64,000 nt of DNA, taken from the NCBI GenBank assembly GCA_963769045.1, contig CAVYKK010000012.1, positions 1 to 64,000 on the forward strand, in the 5' to 3' direction. Of this stretch, positions 8,804 to 16,887 are shown in pieces. The position numbers and the translations under genes were made by a program. The notes under the pieces were generated by a model that was not told the DNA's origin, made no database searches, and saw only the letters and a list, made by a program, of their open reading frames with translations. The DNA is from Methanocella_A sp963769045 (GTDB lineage: Archaea; Halobacteriota; Methanocellia; Methanocellales; Methanocellaceae). Position 1 is the stretch's first letter; every line of letters begins with the position of its first letter.

Positions 8804-9538
8804 ATGGAATTTTCGGAGGATGCAAAACGCGAGATCGAGAAAAATCTGGGAGAGGTCGTCCGCCGCATCAGCATGGATAGCCGAGAGCGCACGGACATCA
8901 TGAACGAGCTGCGTTCGACCTACTACGAGGCCGCCGAGGACGAGGCCCGGGCCCGGGGCTCGGACACTGTCACCCTGGCCGACGCCCGGGCGGCGAAGGC
9001 GAGCATCAGCTCCCCCCGGGAGACGGGCGACAGCTTCATGGAATCGTACGCGGCGCACCTGAAGCGGGCGGGGTTCTGGCCGCGGCTGGCCGCGTTCATC
9101 ATCGACAGCGCCATCCTCTGTGCACTGGTGTTCAGCCTCATGATGCCGTTCCTGGCGTTCATGCTGCTGACGGGCATGCCTACGGACGACGCCGCCAACG
9201 AGGCCTGGTTCTACGCATTGAGCCCCGAGATGAAGCTACTGTTCCTCGTCACCGTGGTCACCGTGCTGCCCGCGTTCCTGATCATCATCTTTGGCTACTA
9301 CTTCGTGATCGAAGGGCACTTCGGCCGGACCCCGGGCAAGTACGTCATGGGCCTGCGGGTGCTCAAGACCGACGGCACGAGGATCGGGTACAAGGAAGCT
9401 ATCCTGCGGAACCTGTCGAAGTACAACAACATTCTGATCGTCATCGATGTCCTCATCATGCTGATCTTCTTCAACAGGGAGAAGCAGCGGGGCTGCGACC
9501 GGATAGCGGACACCATCGTGGTGCACACGAAAGCCTGA
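8804..9538 (+). CDS. HAAS-like plus RDD-domain membrane protein
   Basis: Membrane protein of 244 residues. The charged helical N-terminal third (about residues 1-65) resembles the HAAS regulatory domain found next to PadR genes. From about residue 85 an RDD domain begins (FWPRLAAFIIDS with the conserved Arg and Asp), with three hydrophobic segments and the diagnostic GRTPGKYVMGLRVL near residue 185. The start at 8804 is fixed by AAGGAG at 8791-8796; a longer frame from 8741 would overlap the padR gene. Likely co-transcribed with padR. RDD function is unknown, with transport or ion-related roles proposed in other organisms. Confidence 0.82.
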   Translation: MEFSEDAKREIEKNLGEVVRRISMDSRERTDIMNELRSTYYEAAEDEARARGSDTVTLADARAAKASISSPRETGDSFMESYAAHLKRAGFWPRLAAFIIDSAILCALVFSLMMPFLAFMLLTGMPTDDAANEAWFYALSPEMKLLFLVTVVTVLPAFLIIIFGYYFVIEGHFGRTPGKYVMGLRVLKTDGTRIGYKEAILRNLSKYNNILIVIDVLIMLIFFNREKQRGCDRIADTIVVHTKA

Positions 9539-9701
9539 GCGGCAGCCTGGCCGGGGACCGGCCTGCGCTCCTCTGAAAGGCGACGCAGTACGCCGGCCAG
9601 CCCGGGCCGGCGACCATAATATTACCTGACAATGACACCTATAGCCCTGGCTATAAAATTTGCAAAATAAAATTGAAAATACACTGAGAGGGATTGAAAG
9701 T

Positions 9702-9806
9702 ATGACAACCGAAAATGGCAAAACGAGATCGCTCATGAACACCGCCAGGCTGGCGGTGTTCCTGTACCTACTGTTAGAAGACGAGAAAGAAATCTGCGAG
9801 GTGTGA
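9702..9806 (+). CDS. Possible 34-residue small ORF
   Basis: ATG 9702 to TGA 9806, preceded by GAGAGGG at about 9687-9693. The frame contains a short hydrophobic stretch (RLAVFLYLLL) and acidic C-terminus. Its last codons hold the GAGGTG that serves as ribosome site for the DUF4386 gene starting at 9811, so it could couple translation to that gene. No homology recognised; it may be chance. Confidence 0.3.
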   Translation: MTTENGKTRSLMNTARLAVFLYLLLEDEKEICEV

Positions 9807-9810
9807 CACA

Positions 9811-10581
9811 ATGACTATGACAGCAAAAAAAACTGATTCGTACAAGGGGTCTGCAAGAGCTGCCGGCCTCCTGTTAATCATCGGAACAGCGGCGGGTTTC
9901 ATAAGCATGGGCCTGATGGCAGACGTCCTGGGGGCTCCCGATTACCTGACACAGATGGCAGCGAACGAAAACATGGTGCTGGCGGGAGGGTTTTTCATGC
10001 TGGTCATGGGCGGCGCCTGTGCCGGCATAGCCATCGCCATGTACCCGGTGCTCCGAAAGTACAGCGAAAGCCTGGCCCTCGGCGCAGTCGCCTTCAGGCT
10101 CATCGAAGGCGTGGGGATGATCATTAGCGTGATCGGCCTCGTCTCGCTGCTGGCAGTGAGCCAGGGATACGTGAAGGCCGGGCCTGCGGATGCAGCCTAT
10201 TTCCAGGCCCTGGGCACCACGATCCTCGCAGGATATAACTGGGTGGTCAACGTGGGCTTTGGTTTAGCCTGGTGCACCGGCGCTCTGCTTTACTACTACA
10301 TCTTCCTCCGGACCAGGCTGGTGCCGCTATGGCTGACGGCCTGGGGTTTCCTCGGAATCACGCTGAGCGTCACGTTTTGCCTGCTGGCCATGTTCAACTA
10401 CGTAGGTACGGACTCACCGCTCCAGTTCTTGTTGAGCGTCCCCATCATGATACAGGAGATGGTCCTGGCGGTCTGGCTGATCTTCAAAGGCTTCGACCCG
10501 GCCGCCGTCGAAGCCCTGTCGGCCCGGGCCGACATGGTCGTCGTCGCCCAGAATGCGAGCATCATTAAGCAGAGCGCGTGA
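9811..10581 (+). CDS. DUF4386-family membrane protein
   Basis: Polytopic membrane protein of 256 residues with about six hydrophobic segments. The family pattern is visible: SARAAGLLLIIGTAAGFIS at the N-terminus, then YPVLRKYSESLALGAVAFRLIEG near residue 75-97, a tryptophan-rich C-terminal half (LVPLWLTAWGFLG) and MVLAVWLIFKGF near the end. Four DUF4386 proteins occur in this window (also 13738, 15719, 17463), this one closest to 15719. GAGGTG lies 8-13 bases before the ATG. Function of the family is unknown; here the others are each preceded by a MarR gene, this one is not. Confidence 0.82.
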   Translation: MTMTAKKTDSYKGSARAAGLLLIIGTAAGFISMGLMADVLGAPDYLTQMAANENMVLAGGFFMLVMGGACAGIAIAMYPVLRKYSESLALGAVAFRLIEGVGMIISVIGLVSLLAVSQGYVKAGPADAAYFQALGTTILAGYNWVVNVGFGLAWCTGALLYYYIFLRTRLVPLWLTAWGFLGITLSVTFCLLAMFNYVGTDSPLQFLLSVPIMIQEMVLAVWLIFKGFDPAAVEALSARADMVVVAQNASIIKQSA

Positions 10582-10690
10582 CAGAGGGACAAGATATGGA
10601 CACATATCAAATGCTCCTTACTTTTTGAAAAGGTTAGCATTAATAACCATGATAATATGAGCACATTCAAAACAGAGAAGGAGGCATCTT

Positions 10691-11104
10691 ATGGAACTCA
10701 CCTGGAGCAGTAAGGCTTTAGTCGTGACTTTGCTCTTTCGTTTGCTTTTTGGCGGGTATCTGATAGGGATGGATCAATACAACTATAATGATGCTGGAAG
10801 CGCGTTAACTGTCCTGTTAATATACGGCTTGATTGGCATTTTCGCAACCCTGTTCATAGCAGGCAAAAAATATGGACTCCCGGGCATAATTGGTCTGGAT
10901 GTCATTTTCATCCTGGTGCAGTCTGTGTTCATATTCCTTGCTTTAAGTCAAATAGTAGATGCAGGCCTGCATGGTCCGATTGCGAATTGGTGGGCCGCGT
11001 TGTTGATGTATATGTTCTCCCTGCTAACGCTCATATTTGCCATCAAAATCTACAGAGAAAACAAACACTCATTGCATACTTTGAGATCTCCGATTGCCTC
11101 TTGA
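10691..11104 (+). CDS. Four-helix membrane protein, unknown
   Basis: Predicted 137-residue protein with four hydrophobic segments and a short basic C-terminus. GAAGGAGG stands 6-8 bases before the ATG, supporting the start. No family recognised. Base composition is a little more AT-rich than the flanking genes. Lies 32 bases before the second MDR oxidoreductase gene, so it may be the first gene of that operon. Confidence 0.7.
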   Translation: MELTWSSKALVVTLLFRLLFGGYLIGMDQYNYNDAGSALTVLLIYGLIGIFATLFIAGKKYGLPGIIGLDVIFILVQSVFIFLALSQIVDAGLHGPIANWWAALLMYMFSLLTLIFAIKIYRENKHSLHTLRSPIAS

Positions 11105-11136
11105 TAAAAAATTTACGACCTGGAAAGTGATTAACC

Positions 11137-12069
11137 TTGAAAATGAAAGCGATTGTATATGAAAAATATGGACCACCGGATGTTCTTCATTTCAAAGAGG
11201 TAGATAAACCTACTCCCAAAGACAATGAGGTGCTGATAAAAGTACACGCGACGACCGTTGCTGCGGGAGACTGGCGCATGCGCAGGGCACAACCGTTCAT
11301 GGCGCGGCTGTACAACGGCCTATTCAGGCCGAAGAGGATCACCGTACTGGGATTCGACCTGGCCGGTGAAGTCGAGACAATCGGTAAAAACGTAAAACGA
11401 TTCAAGCCCGGCGACCGGGTTTTCGCGTGGACCGGCTTCGGCTTCGGCGCCTATGCCGAGTACAAGTGCATGCCGGAAAGCGGCAAGCCCATGGACGGGA
11501 TGATCGAGCTGATGCCGGCAGGTATGGCCTACGAGGAGGCCGCTGCGGTCCCTTCCGGCGGCATTACCGCGCTGAGCTTCATGAGAAAAGGAAACGTCCG
11601 GGAAGGACAGAAAGTCCTCGTCTACGGCGCTTCCGGGAGCGTGGGCACTTACGCAATACAACTGGCCCGGCACTTCGGCGCGGAAGTGACAGGGGTCTGC
11701 AGCACGGCGAACCTGGAGATGGTAAAATCGCTGGGCGCCGATAAAGTCGTCGATTACACGAAAGAGGACTTCACCGGAAACGGCGAGACCTACGACCTCG
11801 TGTTCGACGCGGTCGGAAAAAGTTCGCGCTCGCGCTGGAAAAGGTCGCTGACGAAAGATGGAATCTACATTTCCGTCATGTCTTCCGGCAGCCTTCTGGC
11901 CGGGGACCTCGCGTTCCTCAAAGAGCTGATCGAGGCGGGGAAGATGCGGCCGGTCATCGACCGGCGCTACCCGCTGGAGCAGATCGTCGAGGCCCACCGC
12001 TACGTCGAGCAAGGGCATAAAAAGGGAAACGTCGTTATTACTGTGGGACACGATGAAGGGAAAGGGTGA
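11137..12069 (+). CDS. Zinc-free MDR oxidoreductase, second copy
   Basis: Paralog of the gene at 6740 with the same plan: GFDLAGEVETIGKNV and GDRVFAW in the GroES-like domain, cofactor motif GASGSVGTYAIQLARHFGAEV, and C-terminal IDRRYPLEQIVEAHRYVE. It is 310 residues, about 20 shorter than its paralog in the region after the Rossmann fold. The first codon is TTG 11137, with ATG at 11143 as an alternative. Its 3' end overlaps the flavodoxin-like gene at 12053 by 17 bases, arguing for translational coupling and a shared redox role. Substrate unknown. Confidence 0.88.
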   Translation: MKMKAIVYEKYGPPDVLHFKEVDKPTPKDNEVLIKVHATTVAAGDWRMRRAQPFMARLYNGLFRPKRITVLGFDLAGEVETIGKNVKRFKPGDRVFAWTGFGFGAYAEYKCMPESGKPMDGMIELMPAGMAYEEAAAVPSGGITALSFMRKGNVREGQKVLVYGASGSVGTYAIQLARHFGAEVTGVCSTANLEMVKSLGADKVVDYTKEDFTGNGETYDLVFDAVGKSSRSRWKRSLTKDGIYISVMSSGSLLAGDLAFLKELIEAGKMRPVIDRRYPLEQIVEAHRYVEQGHKKGNVVITVGHDEGKG

Positions 12070-12586
12070 AATGATGGAAGGGAAAGACAGAATACTCAAG
12101 GATCAGCTGCCGGTAAAGGCGCTCCTGATCGTATATTCGTATCACCACATGAACACGGAGAAAGTGGCGAATGTCTTCGCTAACGTGCTCGGCGCGCAGG
12201 TGAAAATGCCGCAGCGCACGATTCCCGAAGAGCTCGGGGACTACGACTTCATCGGCTTCGGCTCCGGCATAGATAGCGGAAGGCATTACAAGGAGTTGCT
12301 CGATTTTGCCGACAGGCTGCCCCCGGCAGCCGGCAAGAAAGCGTTCATCTTTTCCACGAGCGCCATGGTGAGCGCTGACAAGGTGGCCAAAGACCACACG
12401 GCGCTCCGGGAAAAGCTGCAGGCGAAAGGGTACGTGATCGTCGACGAGTTCGCCTGCAAGGGGTACAACACTAATAGCTTCCTCAAGTACATCGGGGGAA
12501 TAAACAAGGGGAAGCCCAACGCAGAAGACCTTAAGCACGCGGAAGAGTTCGCCCTGAACCTGAAACAGAAGATAAACGGCAGATAG
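12053..12586 (+). CDS. Flavodoxin-domain protein
   Basis: Soluble protein of 177 residues (or about 170 if ATG 12071/12074 is used). The FMN phosphate-binding loop region is YSYHHMNTEKVANV near residues 30-43; GFGSGIDSGRHYKEL and KKAFIFSTSAMV correspond to later flavin contacts, and the C-terminal KGYNTNSFLKYIGGINKGKPN is conserved in the intact paralog at 14526. The usual flavodoxin T/S-G-N-T loop is replaced by HHMNTEKV, as in the related family of short flavodoxins. Overlaps the MDR gene upstream, so electron transfer between the two is plausible but unproven. Confidence 0.85.
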   Translation: MKGKGEMMEGKDRILKDQLPVKALLIVYSYHHMNTEKVANVFANVLGAQVKMPQRTIPEELGDYDFIGFGSGIDSGRHYKELLDFADRLPPAAGKKAFIFSTSAMVSADKVAKDHTALREKLQAKGYVIVDEFACKGYNTNSFLKYIGGINKGKPNAEDLKHAEEFALNLKQKINGR

Positions 12587-12607
12587 CTACGCGGAGGAGA
12601 TGACAGG

Positions 12608-12976
12608 ATGGAAGACGCGAGGATCATACTTTCGGCCATATGGGCAGCCCTGATGTTATCATACCTCCTGGGCGACGTACTCCGCATCTTCAGCGGGGAC
12701 TACCAGAAAATGACAGAGAAGACAGGTGTGAAGTTTACCGGAAAGATGTGGCTGGGCATCTCGATGCTGATGGTAATCCCGTGCATCATGGTGGTCCTGA
12801 CCCTGACCCTGGACTATTCTATAAGTCGCTGGGCGAACATCGCGATGGCTGTATTCTTCTTCGGCTTCAACATCATAGGGTTGCCTTCCTATCCATCGGC
12901 TTACGACAAGTTCCTGAACGTCGTGGGGCTCGGGTTCAACGTAATGACGGTCTGGTATGCCTGGAACTGGGTTTGA
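12608..12976 (+). CDS. DUF6326-like four-helix membrane protein
   Basis: Predicted 122-residue membrane protein with four hydrophobic segments. The start is supported by GGAGGAGATGACAGG just upstream. It shares with the protein at 19790 the pattern SAIWAALMLSYLLGD near the N-terminus, an SRxANI motif between helices two and three, and a terminal YAWNW. Follows the flavodoxin gene by 22 bases on the same strand. The DUF6326 label is a pattern-based assignment; function unknown. Confidence 0.68.
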   Translation: MEDARIILSAIWAALMLSYLLGDVLRIFSGDYQKMTEKTGVKFTGKMWLGISMLMVIPCIMVVLTLTLDYSISRWANIAMAVFFFGFNIIGLPSYPSAYDKFLNVVGLGFNVMTVWYAWNWV

Positions 12977-13074
12977 GCGACAGGCGATACGCCGTATTAC
13001 ATGGACGCGAGGAGACCGAAAGTACAGGCGGACTATTCTCTAAGACTCTTTTACCGCTGATGGGGTCTACGACA

Positions 13075-13112
13075 AAATGTTTTTCATTTAGTTCCGGTTA
13101 TTCTATTCTTGT
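13075..13112 (+). promoter_or_regulatory. Conserved MarR promoter block, copy 1
   Basis: About 38 bases ending in TATTCTTGT directly before ATG 13113. The same arrangement (poly-A/T box, AGTTCC, then TTCTTGT or ACTTGT abutting ATG) precedes the MarR genes at 15127 and 16888. Direct contact with the ATG suggests leaderless transcripts with the TATA-like box about 25-30 bases upstream. Confidence 0.6.
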
Positions 13113-13188
13113 ATGGCGGAAAAAGTTCGGGATACCCTGTCTTCAGATTTAATCAAAGCTGAAGGAAAGTCCCGGAGGCTACCTGTTA

Positions 13189-13566
13189 ATGGTGGCACAA
13201 AAATGGGAGCGGGCCGTCGATCACGTCCTCGGCGACTTCGACACCACCTGTACTCAGGTAGAGTTCCTGTCGTGTCTTGAGGAGCTTACGAGGGAGGGAA
13301 ACCCCGCTACGCAGAAAGACGTTGCCGGGTTCCTCGACAGGGATAAAAACACGGTTTCCGAGGTCATGAGGTCTCTGGAGAAGAGAGGCTACATTACCCG
13401 GACGGTAAGCGATAGCGACTTGCGCGCGAAGTACATCCGCCTCACCGACAAAGGATACGATCTGCTCGAGAAGTCCGTCCGTGAAATGGTACGGATGAAC
13501 GAGCGTTTTTTCCCCGAACACGACGAAAACGATGAGCTAAAAAAGCTGTTGATGAAGTACCTTTAA
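13189..13566 (+). CDS. MarR-family regulator, 5' end frameshifted
   Basis: Winged-helix regulator whose DNA-binding core is intact (TQKDVAGFLDRDKNTVSEVM, then KRGYITRTVSDSDLRAKYIRLTDKG). The conserved start of this paralog family is ATG 13113 (MAEKV) right after the shared promoter block, but that frame does not join: SKLKESPGGYLL, homologous to the paralogs, lies in the frame of 13189 and is cut off by TAA near 13150. One base extra (or two missing) between about 13128 and 13152 explains it. Initiation at ATG 13189, with GGAGG 10 bases upstream, would give a shorter but HTH-complete protein. The gene lies 5' of the operator at 13681-13722. Confidence 0.75.
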   Translation: MVAQKWERAVDHVLGDFDTTCTQVEFLSCLEELTREGNPATQKDVAGFLDRDKNTVSEVMRSLEKRGYITRTVSDSDLRAKYIRLTDKGYDLLEKSVREMVRMNERFFPEHDENDELKKLLMKYL

Positions 13567-13650
13567 CTATTCCAAGCGGAGAGCGAGAGAAGTCCCGGTA
13601 CTTCAGGGCGGGGTAATTCACCGGCTGGTATCCATTTTCAATCCGTAAAG

Positions 13651-13722
13651 TATAAATAGTTCGTACTATATTACAATTGGTACGTATACGTACTGTAATT
13701 GTACGTACAATACGTTTACGTA
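13651..13722 (+). promoter_or_regulatory. TATA box and palindromic operators before DUF4386 gene
   Basis: TATAAATA at 13651-13658 is followed by three palindromes: TACGTATACGTA (13681-13692, perfect), ATTGTACGTACAAT (13698-13711, perfect) and TACGTTTACGTA (13711-13722, imperfect). The outer two are 30 bases apart, about three helical turns. Lying between the TATA box and the ATG, they are placed to block transcription. The MarR protein encoded just upstream is the likely ligand. Confidence 0.75.
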
Positions 13723-13737
13723 CTATAAGGTGATATC

Positions 13738-14511
13738 ATGAGCTTTGAAACGGATGCTATTAATGGATTTATAAGGAGAAAAGCGAGGGATTTTGAATCT
13801 AATCCCATTTCCAGCCCGAACAGGAACCTCGCCAGAGTAGCAGGGGTCCTGTACCTGATCATGATCGTGTGCGGAATGGCCGCTCAGTTGATCCGTGGCA
13901 GTCTTATCGTGCCCGAAAACGGCGTGGCAACGACCGGTAACATCATGGCTTCCGAGTCGTTATTCCGGGTGGCCTTCATCAGCGATCTGTTCATGGCGAC
14001 GGGCTTTCTGCTGTTTGCCTGGGCGTTATACGTGCTGCTTAAGCCGGTCAATAAAAACATAGCGTTATTGTTCGTGCTACTGGCCACGGCCAGTGTCGCG
14101 ATCCTTAGCCTCAACCTGCTCAACCAGTTTGCGATCCTCATCTTATTGAACGATGCCGGCTACCTGGCGGCGTTCGGGGCGGTTCAGCTGAACGCCATGG
14201 TGATGTTATTCGCTGATCTGCAATACTATGGATATTACATAGCCCAGATTTCATTCGGCCTCTGGTTAGTGCCTCTCGGGTACCTGGTGATCAAGTCAGG
14301 TTTCCTCCCGAGGATACTGGGCATTTTATTAATCATTGCCACGTTCGGCCATCTGTCCGGATTTCTCGCGGCGTTCCTTCTCCCGGGCTTCGAATCGTTT
14401 GCTGATCTGGCTGCGGCCCTGGAAATCCCGTTCGGCCTGTGGTTGCTGGTCAAAGGCGTGCAGGGCCGGCAGCCGGTAAAAAATCCTGGCCAACAGACGG
14501 CGATAAGTTAA
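13738..14511 (+). CDS. DUF4386-family membrane protein
   Basis: Polytopic membrane protein of 257 residues, about six hydrophobic segments. N-terminal hydrophilic leader of about 25 residues, then NLARVAGVLYLIMIVCGM, the family start pattern; YGYYIAQISFGLWLVPLGYLV marks the conserved C-terminal half. AAGGTGAT sits just before the ATG. More diverged from the copies at 9811 and 15719 than those are from each other. Followed after 14 bases by a flavodoxin-like gene, making a two-gene operon under the palindromic operators at 13681-13722. Confidence 0.82.
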   Translation: MSFETDAINGFIRRKARDFESNPISSPNRNLARVAGVLYLIMIVCGMAAQLIRGSLIVPENGVATTGNIMASESLFRVAFISDLFMATGFLLFAWALYVLLKPVNKNIALLFVLLATASVAILSLNLLNQFAILILLNDAGYLAAFGAVQLNAMVMLFADLQYYGYYIAQISFGLWLVPLGYLVIKSGFLPRILGILLIIATFGHLSGFLAAFLLPGFESFADLAAALEIPFGLWLLVKGVQGRQPVKNPGQQTAIS

Positions 14512-14525
14512 CATGAGATGATAGA

Positions 14526-15038
14526 ATGATGCAGAACGGGAATAATCTCGAGGGTCGGCGGCCAGAGAAAACGCTTCTGGTCGTCTTTTCATATCATCAC
14601 ATGAATACCGAGAAAGTCGCCAGAGTCTTCGCAAAAGTGCTCGATGCACAGGTGAAAACACCGCAGCAGGTTAACACCGAAGAGCTCGGGGACTATGATT
14701 TCATAGGCTTCGGCTCGGGGATCGACAGCGGACGGCATTATAAAGAGTTACTCGACTTTGCCGATCAGCTTCCCCGGGTCGCCGGGAAGAAGGCATTCAT
14801 CTTCTCGACGAGCGCTATCATGGGAGCGGATAAAGTCGGGAAAGACCACGCGTCGCTCCGGGAAAAGTTGCAGGCAAAGGGATACGTGATCGTCGACGAG
14901 TTCGCCTGCAAAGGGTACAACACGAACAGCTTCCTCAAGTACATCGGCGGGATGAACAAGGGCAGACCTAACGCCGAAGACCTCAAGCACGCGGAACAGT
15001 TCGCCCAAGGCCTGAAACAGACGCTGAAAGAAATGTGA
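14526..15038 (+). CDS. Flavodoxin-domain protein
   Basis: Intact paralog of the protein at 12053 (very similar through VFSYHHMNTEKVARVFAKVL, GFGSGIDSGRHYKELLDFAD and NTNSFLKYIGGMNKGRPNAE). Soluble, 170 residues, expected to bind FMN. Directly follows the DUF4386 gene, so it should be expressed with it and be under the same operator. The combination of membrane DUF4386 protein and flavodoxin recurs at 15719-16797, where the flavodoxin is broken. Confidence 0.85.
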   Translation: MMQNGNNLEGRRPEKTLLVVFSYHHMNTEKVARVFAKVLDAQVKTPQQVNTEELGDYDFIGFGSGIDSGRHYKELLDFADQLPRVAGKKAFIFSTSAIMGADKVGKDHASLREKLQAKGYVIVDEFACKGYNTNSFLKYIGGMNKGRPNAEDLKHAEQFAQGLKQTLKEM

Positions 15039-15088
15039 ACACAGGCCGGCTATTGGTCCGGTCATGATATTCCGGCGGCCGGTCCGGC

Positions 15089-15126
15089 AAAATATTTTTC
15101 ATCAAGTTCCAGTCATTCATACTTGT
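15089..15126 (+). promoter_or_regulatory. Conserved MarR promoter block, copy 2
   Basis: AAAATATTTTTCAT followed by AAGTTCC and ATACTTGT abutting ATG 15127. Matches the blocks before 13113 and 16888 in order and spacing. Confidence 0.6.
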
Positions 15127-15582
15127 ATGGCCGAAAAAGTCGACCGGGAATCCCTGCTGGTTATGTTCAGCAAGCTCAACGATACCCCCGGGTACTACAT
15201 GATGCAAGCGGTCCAGAAATGGGACAGAGAACTAGACGATATCTTCGACGGTTTAGACACGACCCGGACACAGATGGTCCTCTTGACTGCCCTCGTGAAA
15301 CTCTCAAAGGATGGAAATCCCGTTACCCAGAAGCAGGTGGCCGACTCCGTCGGCCGGGACCAGAATACGGTCTCTGCGGTCATGAGGACGCTGGAGAAGA
15401 AGGGCCATATCACCAGATCGTCGACCGAAGATGACCTGCGCGCGAAATTCATCTTAATAACAGACAAAGGGCTCAGCCTGGTTGAACAGGCGACCAGGAA
15501 AATTCTGGTCATGAACCAGCGTTTATTCCCCGATGTCAACGACAATAAAGAGCTGATAAGGCTGTCGTTGAAGTACATTTAA
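15127..15582 (+). CDS. MarR-family regulator
   Basis: Winged-helix regulator of 151 residues. The HTH reads VTQKQVADSVGRDQNTVSAVM and the wing KKGHITRSSTEDDLRAKFILITDKG. ATG 15127 is chosen because it directly follows the promoter block shared with the two paralogs and gives MAEKVDRESL, matching MAKKVDWESL at 16888; an in-frame ATG at 15064 would place that block inside the coding region. The next downstream elements are the operator at 15644-15671 and a DUF4386 gene, its likely target. Confidence 0.87.
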   Translation: MAEKVDRESLLVMFSKLNDTPGYYMMQAVQKWDRELDDIFDGLDTTRTQMVLLTALVKLSKDGNPVTQKQVADSVGRDQNTVSAVMRTLEKKGHITRSSTEDDLRAKFILITDKGLSLVEQATRKILVMNQRLFPDVNDNKELIRLSLKYI

Positions 15583-15611
15583 TGGCAAGGCCTTCATCTT
15601 TTATCCATAAC

Positions 15612-15671
15612 TTATTTATAGCCGGCCACCTATTCTAAAAAAGCTACGTGCACGTAGTATACGTGCACGTA
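15612..15671 (+). promoter_or_regulatory. TATA box and tandem palindromes before DUF4386 gene
   Basis: TTATTTATA at 15612-15620 precedes two palindromes: CTACGTGCACGTAG (15644-15657, perfect) and TACGTGCACGTA (15660-15671, perfect), part of a direct repeat with 16-base period. The core (ACGTGCACGT) differs from those before 13738 (ACGTATACGT, GTACGTAC). Confidence 0.75.
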
Positions 15672-15718
15672 GTATACTTGAACTTACTAAATGGAATCGA
15701 ATCGACAGGAGTAAAATA

Positions 15719-16453
15719 ATGAAACCAGAGCTGAATGAAATAAATTCGATTAATTACAGGGCAAAAATCGTGGGAATATTATTTATTATCGGGACGGTGG
15801 CTGGCATACTTGGTGCAATCATTATCTCGCCAATTCTCAACGCTACTGATTATCTCGCAAAGTTTTCTGCCGATCAGAACCAGGTATTGGCAGGCGTGTT
15901 TCTTGAGCTTGTCATGGCTGTGGCATGTGCCAGCATTGCTATCTGGCTGTATCCGGTCTTAAAGAAGTACAGTGAAAGCCTGGCGCTCGGGGCTGTCGGT
16001 TTCAGGCTGATCGAGGCCGTGTTCGGCTTTGTCTCTGTCCTCAGCCTGCTATTACTATTGGCCCTGAGCCAGGAATTTGTAAAAGCAGGAACTCCGGATT
16101 CATCGTATTATCAATTATTAGGTGAGCTGTTAAAAGCCGGGCACAACTGGGTTGGCCCTGTGATCATGTTGCTGCCCTGGTGTATAGGTGCTCTCATGTA
16201 CTATTACATATTTTATCAGACCAAGCTCGTTCCCCGCTGGCTATCGGGCTGGGGCATTATCGCAGTCACATTGTCCATAGCAGCAACCATATTAGTCCTG
16301 TTCAGCGTCATCGAACCTTTCTCGACGGCCCAGATCATATTTAATTTCCTGATCATGGTGCAAGAAATGGTCCTGGCAGTATGGCTGATCGTTAAAGGAT
16401 TCAATCCGTCCGCAATCCTTTCCGAGCCGCTAAAACAGCCAGTGATACGATAG
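15719..16453 (+). CDS. DUF4386-family membrane protein
   Basis: Polytopic membrane protein of 244 residues, closest to the copy at 9811: shared YPVLKKYSESLALGAVGFRLIE, LVPRWLSGWGII and MVQEMVLAVWLIVKGFNPS. AGGAG lies 8-12 bases before the ATG. Composition is more AT-rich than its paralogs. Followed by a deleted flavodoxin gene and then the next MarR gene. Confidence 0.83.
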   Translation: MKPELNEINSINYRAKIVGILFIIGTVAGILGAIIISPILNATDYLAKFSADQNQVLAGVFLELVMAVACASIAIWLYPVLKKYSESLALGAVGFRLIEAVFGFVSVLSLLLLLALSQEFVKAGTPDSSYYQLLGELLKAGHNWVGPVIMLLPWCIGALMYYYIFYQTKLVPRWLSGWGIIAVTLSIAATILVLFSVIEPFSTAQIIFNFLIMVQEMVLAVWLIVKGFNPSAILSEPLKQPVIR

Positions 16454-16484
16454 CATAACCAGGCGGAAGCCGACAAGGTGGATT

Positions 16485-16797
16485 ATGAGATCCCTTTTAA
16501 TCTTATTTTCGTATCACTATAAAAAATGCCTTCATTTTCTCGACCAACGGCGCCCCGGCGTCGCTGCTTAGCGAGAGCATGAGCCGCGATCAGATGGCAA
16601 AAAACTACTGGCTGATCAAGGAAAAGTTGCAGACAAAAGGCTACGCGATCGTCGGGGAGTTTTCCTGCCCGGGCTTCAACACGAACCTCTTCCTGAAACA
16701 CCTCGGAGGGTTGAACAGGGGCCGGCCGAACGAAGAAGACCTGGGGCGCGCGGAAGCCTTTGCCCGGAGCCTGCGACAGGAACTCAATGAGAAGTAA
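16485..16797 (+). pseudogene. Flavodoxin-like gene with internal deletion
   Basis: ATG 16485 begins RSLLILFSYHY, the family N-terminus, but after TATAAAAAATG the sequence jumps straight to NAFIFSTNGAPASLLSESM, the part that normally lies some 65 residues later, and in another frame. The C-terminal half (DQMAKNYWLIKEKLQTKGY, NTNLFLKHLGGLNRGRPN) stays open to the TAA at 16797. The deletion joint falls in a run of As corresponding to the KKAFIF codons. The 3' part could still be translated from ATG 16579, but would lack the flavin-binding loop. Confidence 0.8.
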
Positions 16798-16851
16798 AAA
16801 AGGAGCAGGCTGCGGCATGACCCGTTTTAATGCAGGAAGCCGGTGCCACAA

Positions 16852-16887
16852 AACGTTTTATTAAAGTTCCTGCTATTCTATTCTTGT
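16852..16887 (+). promoter_or_regulatory. Conserved MarR promoter block, copy 3
   Basis: AACGTTTTATTAAAGTTCC followed by a T-rich stretch and ATTCTTGT abutting ATG 16888; the same layout as before 13113 and 15127. Confidence 0.6.
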
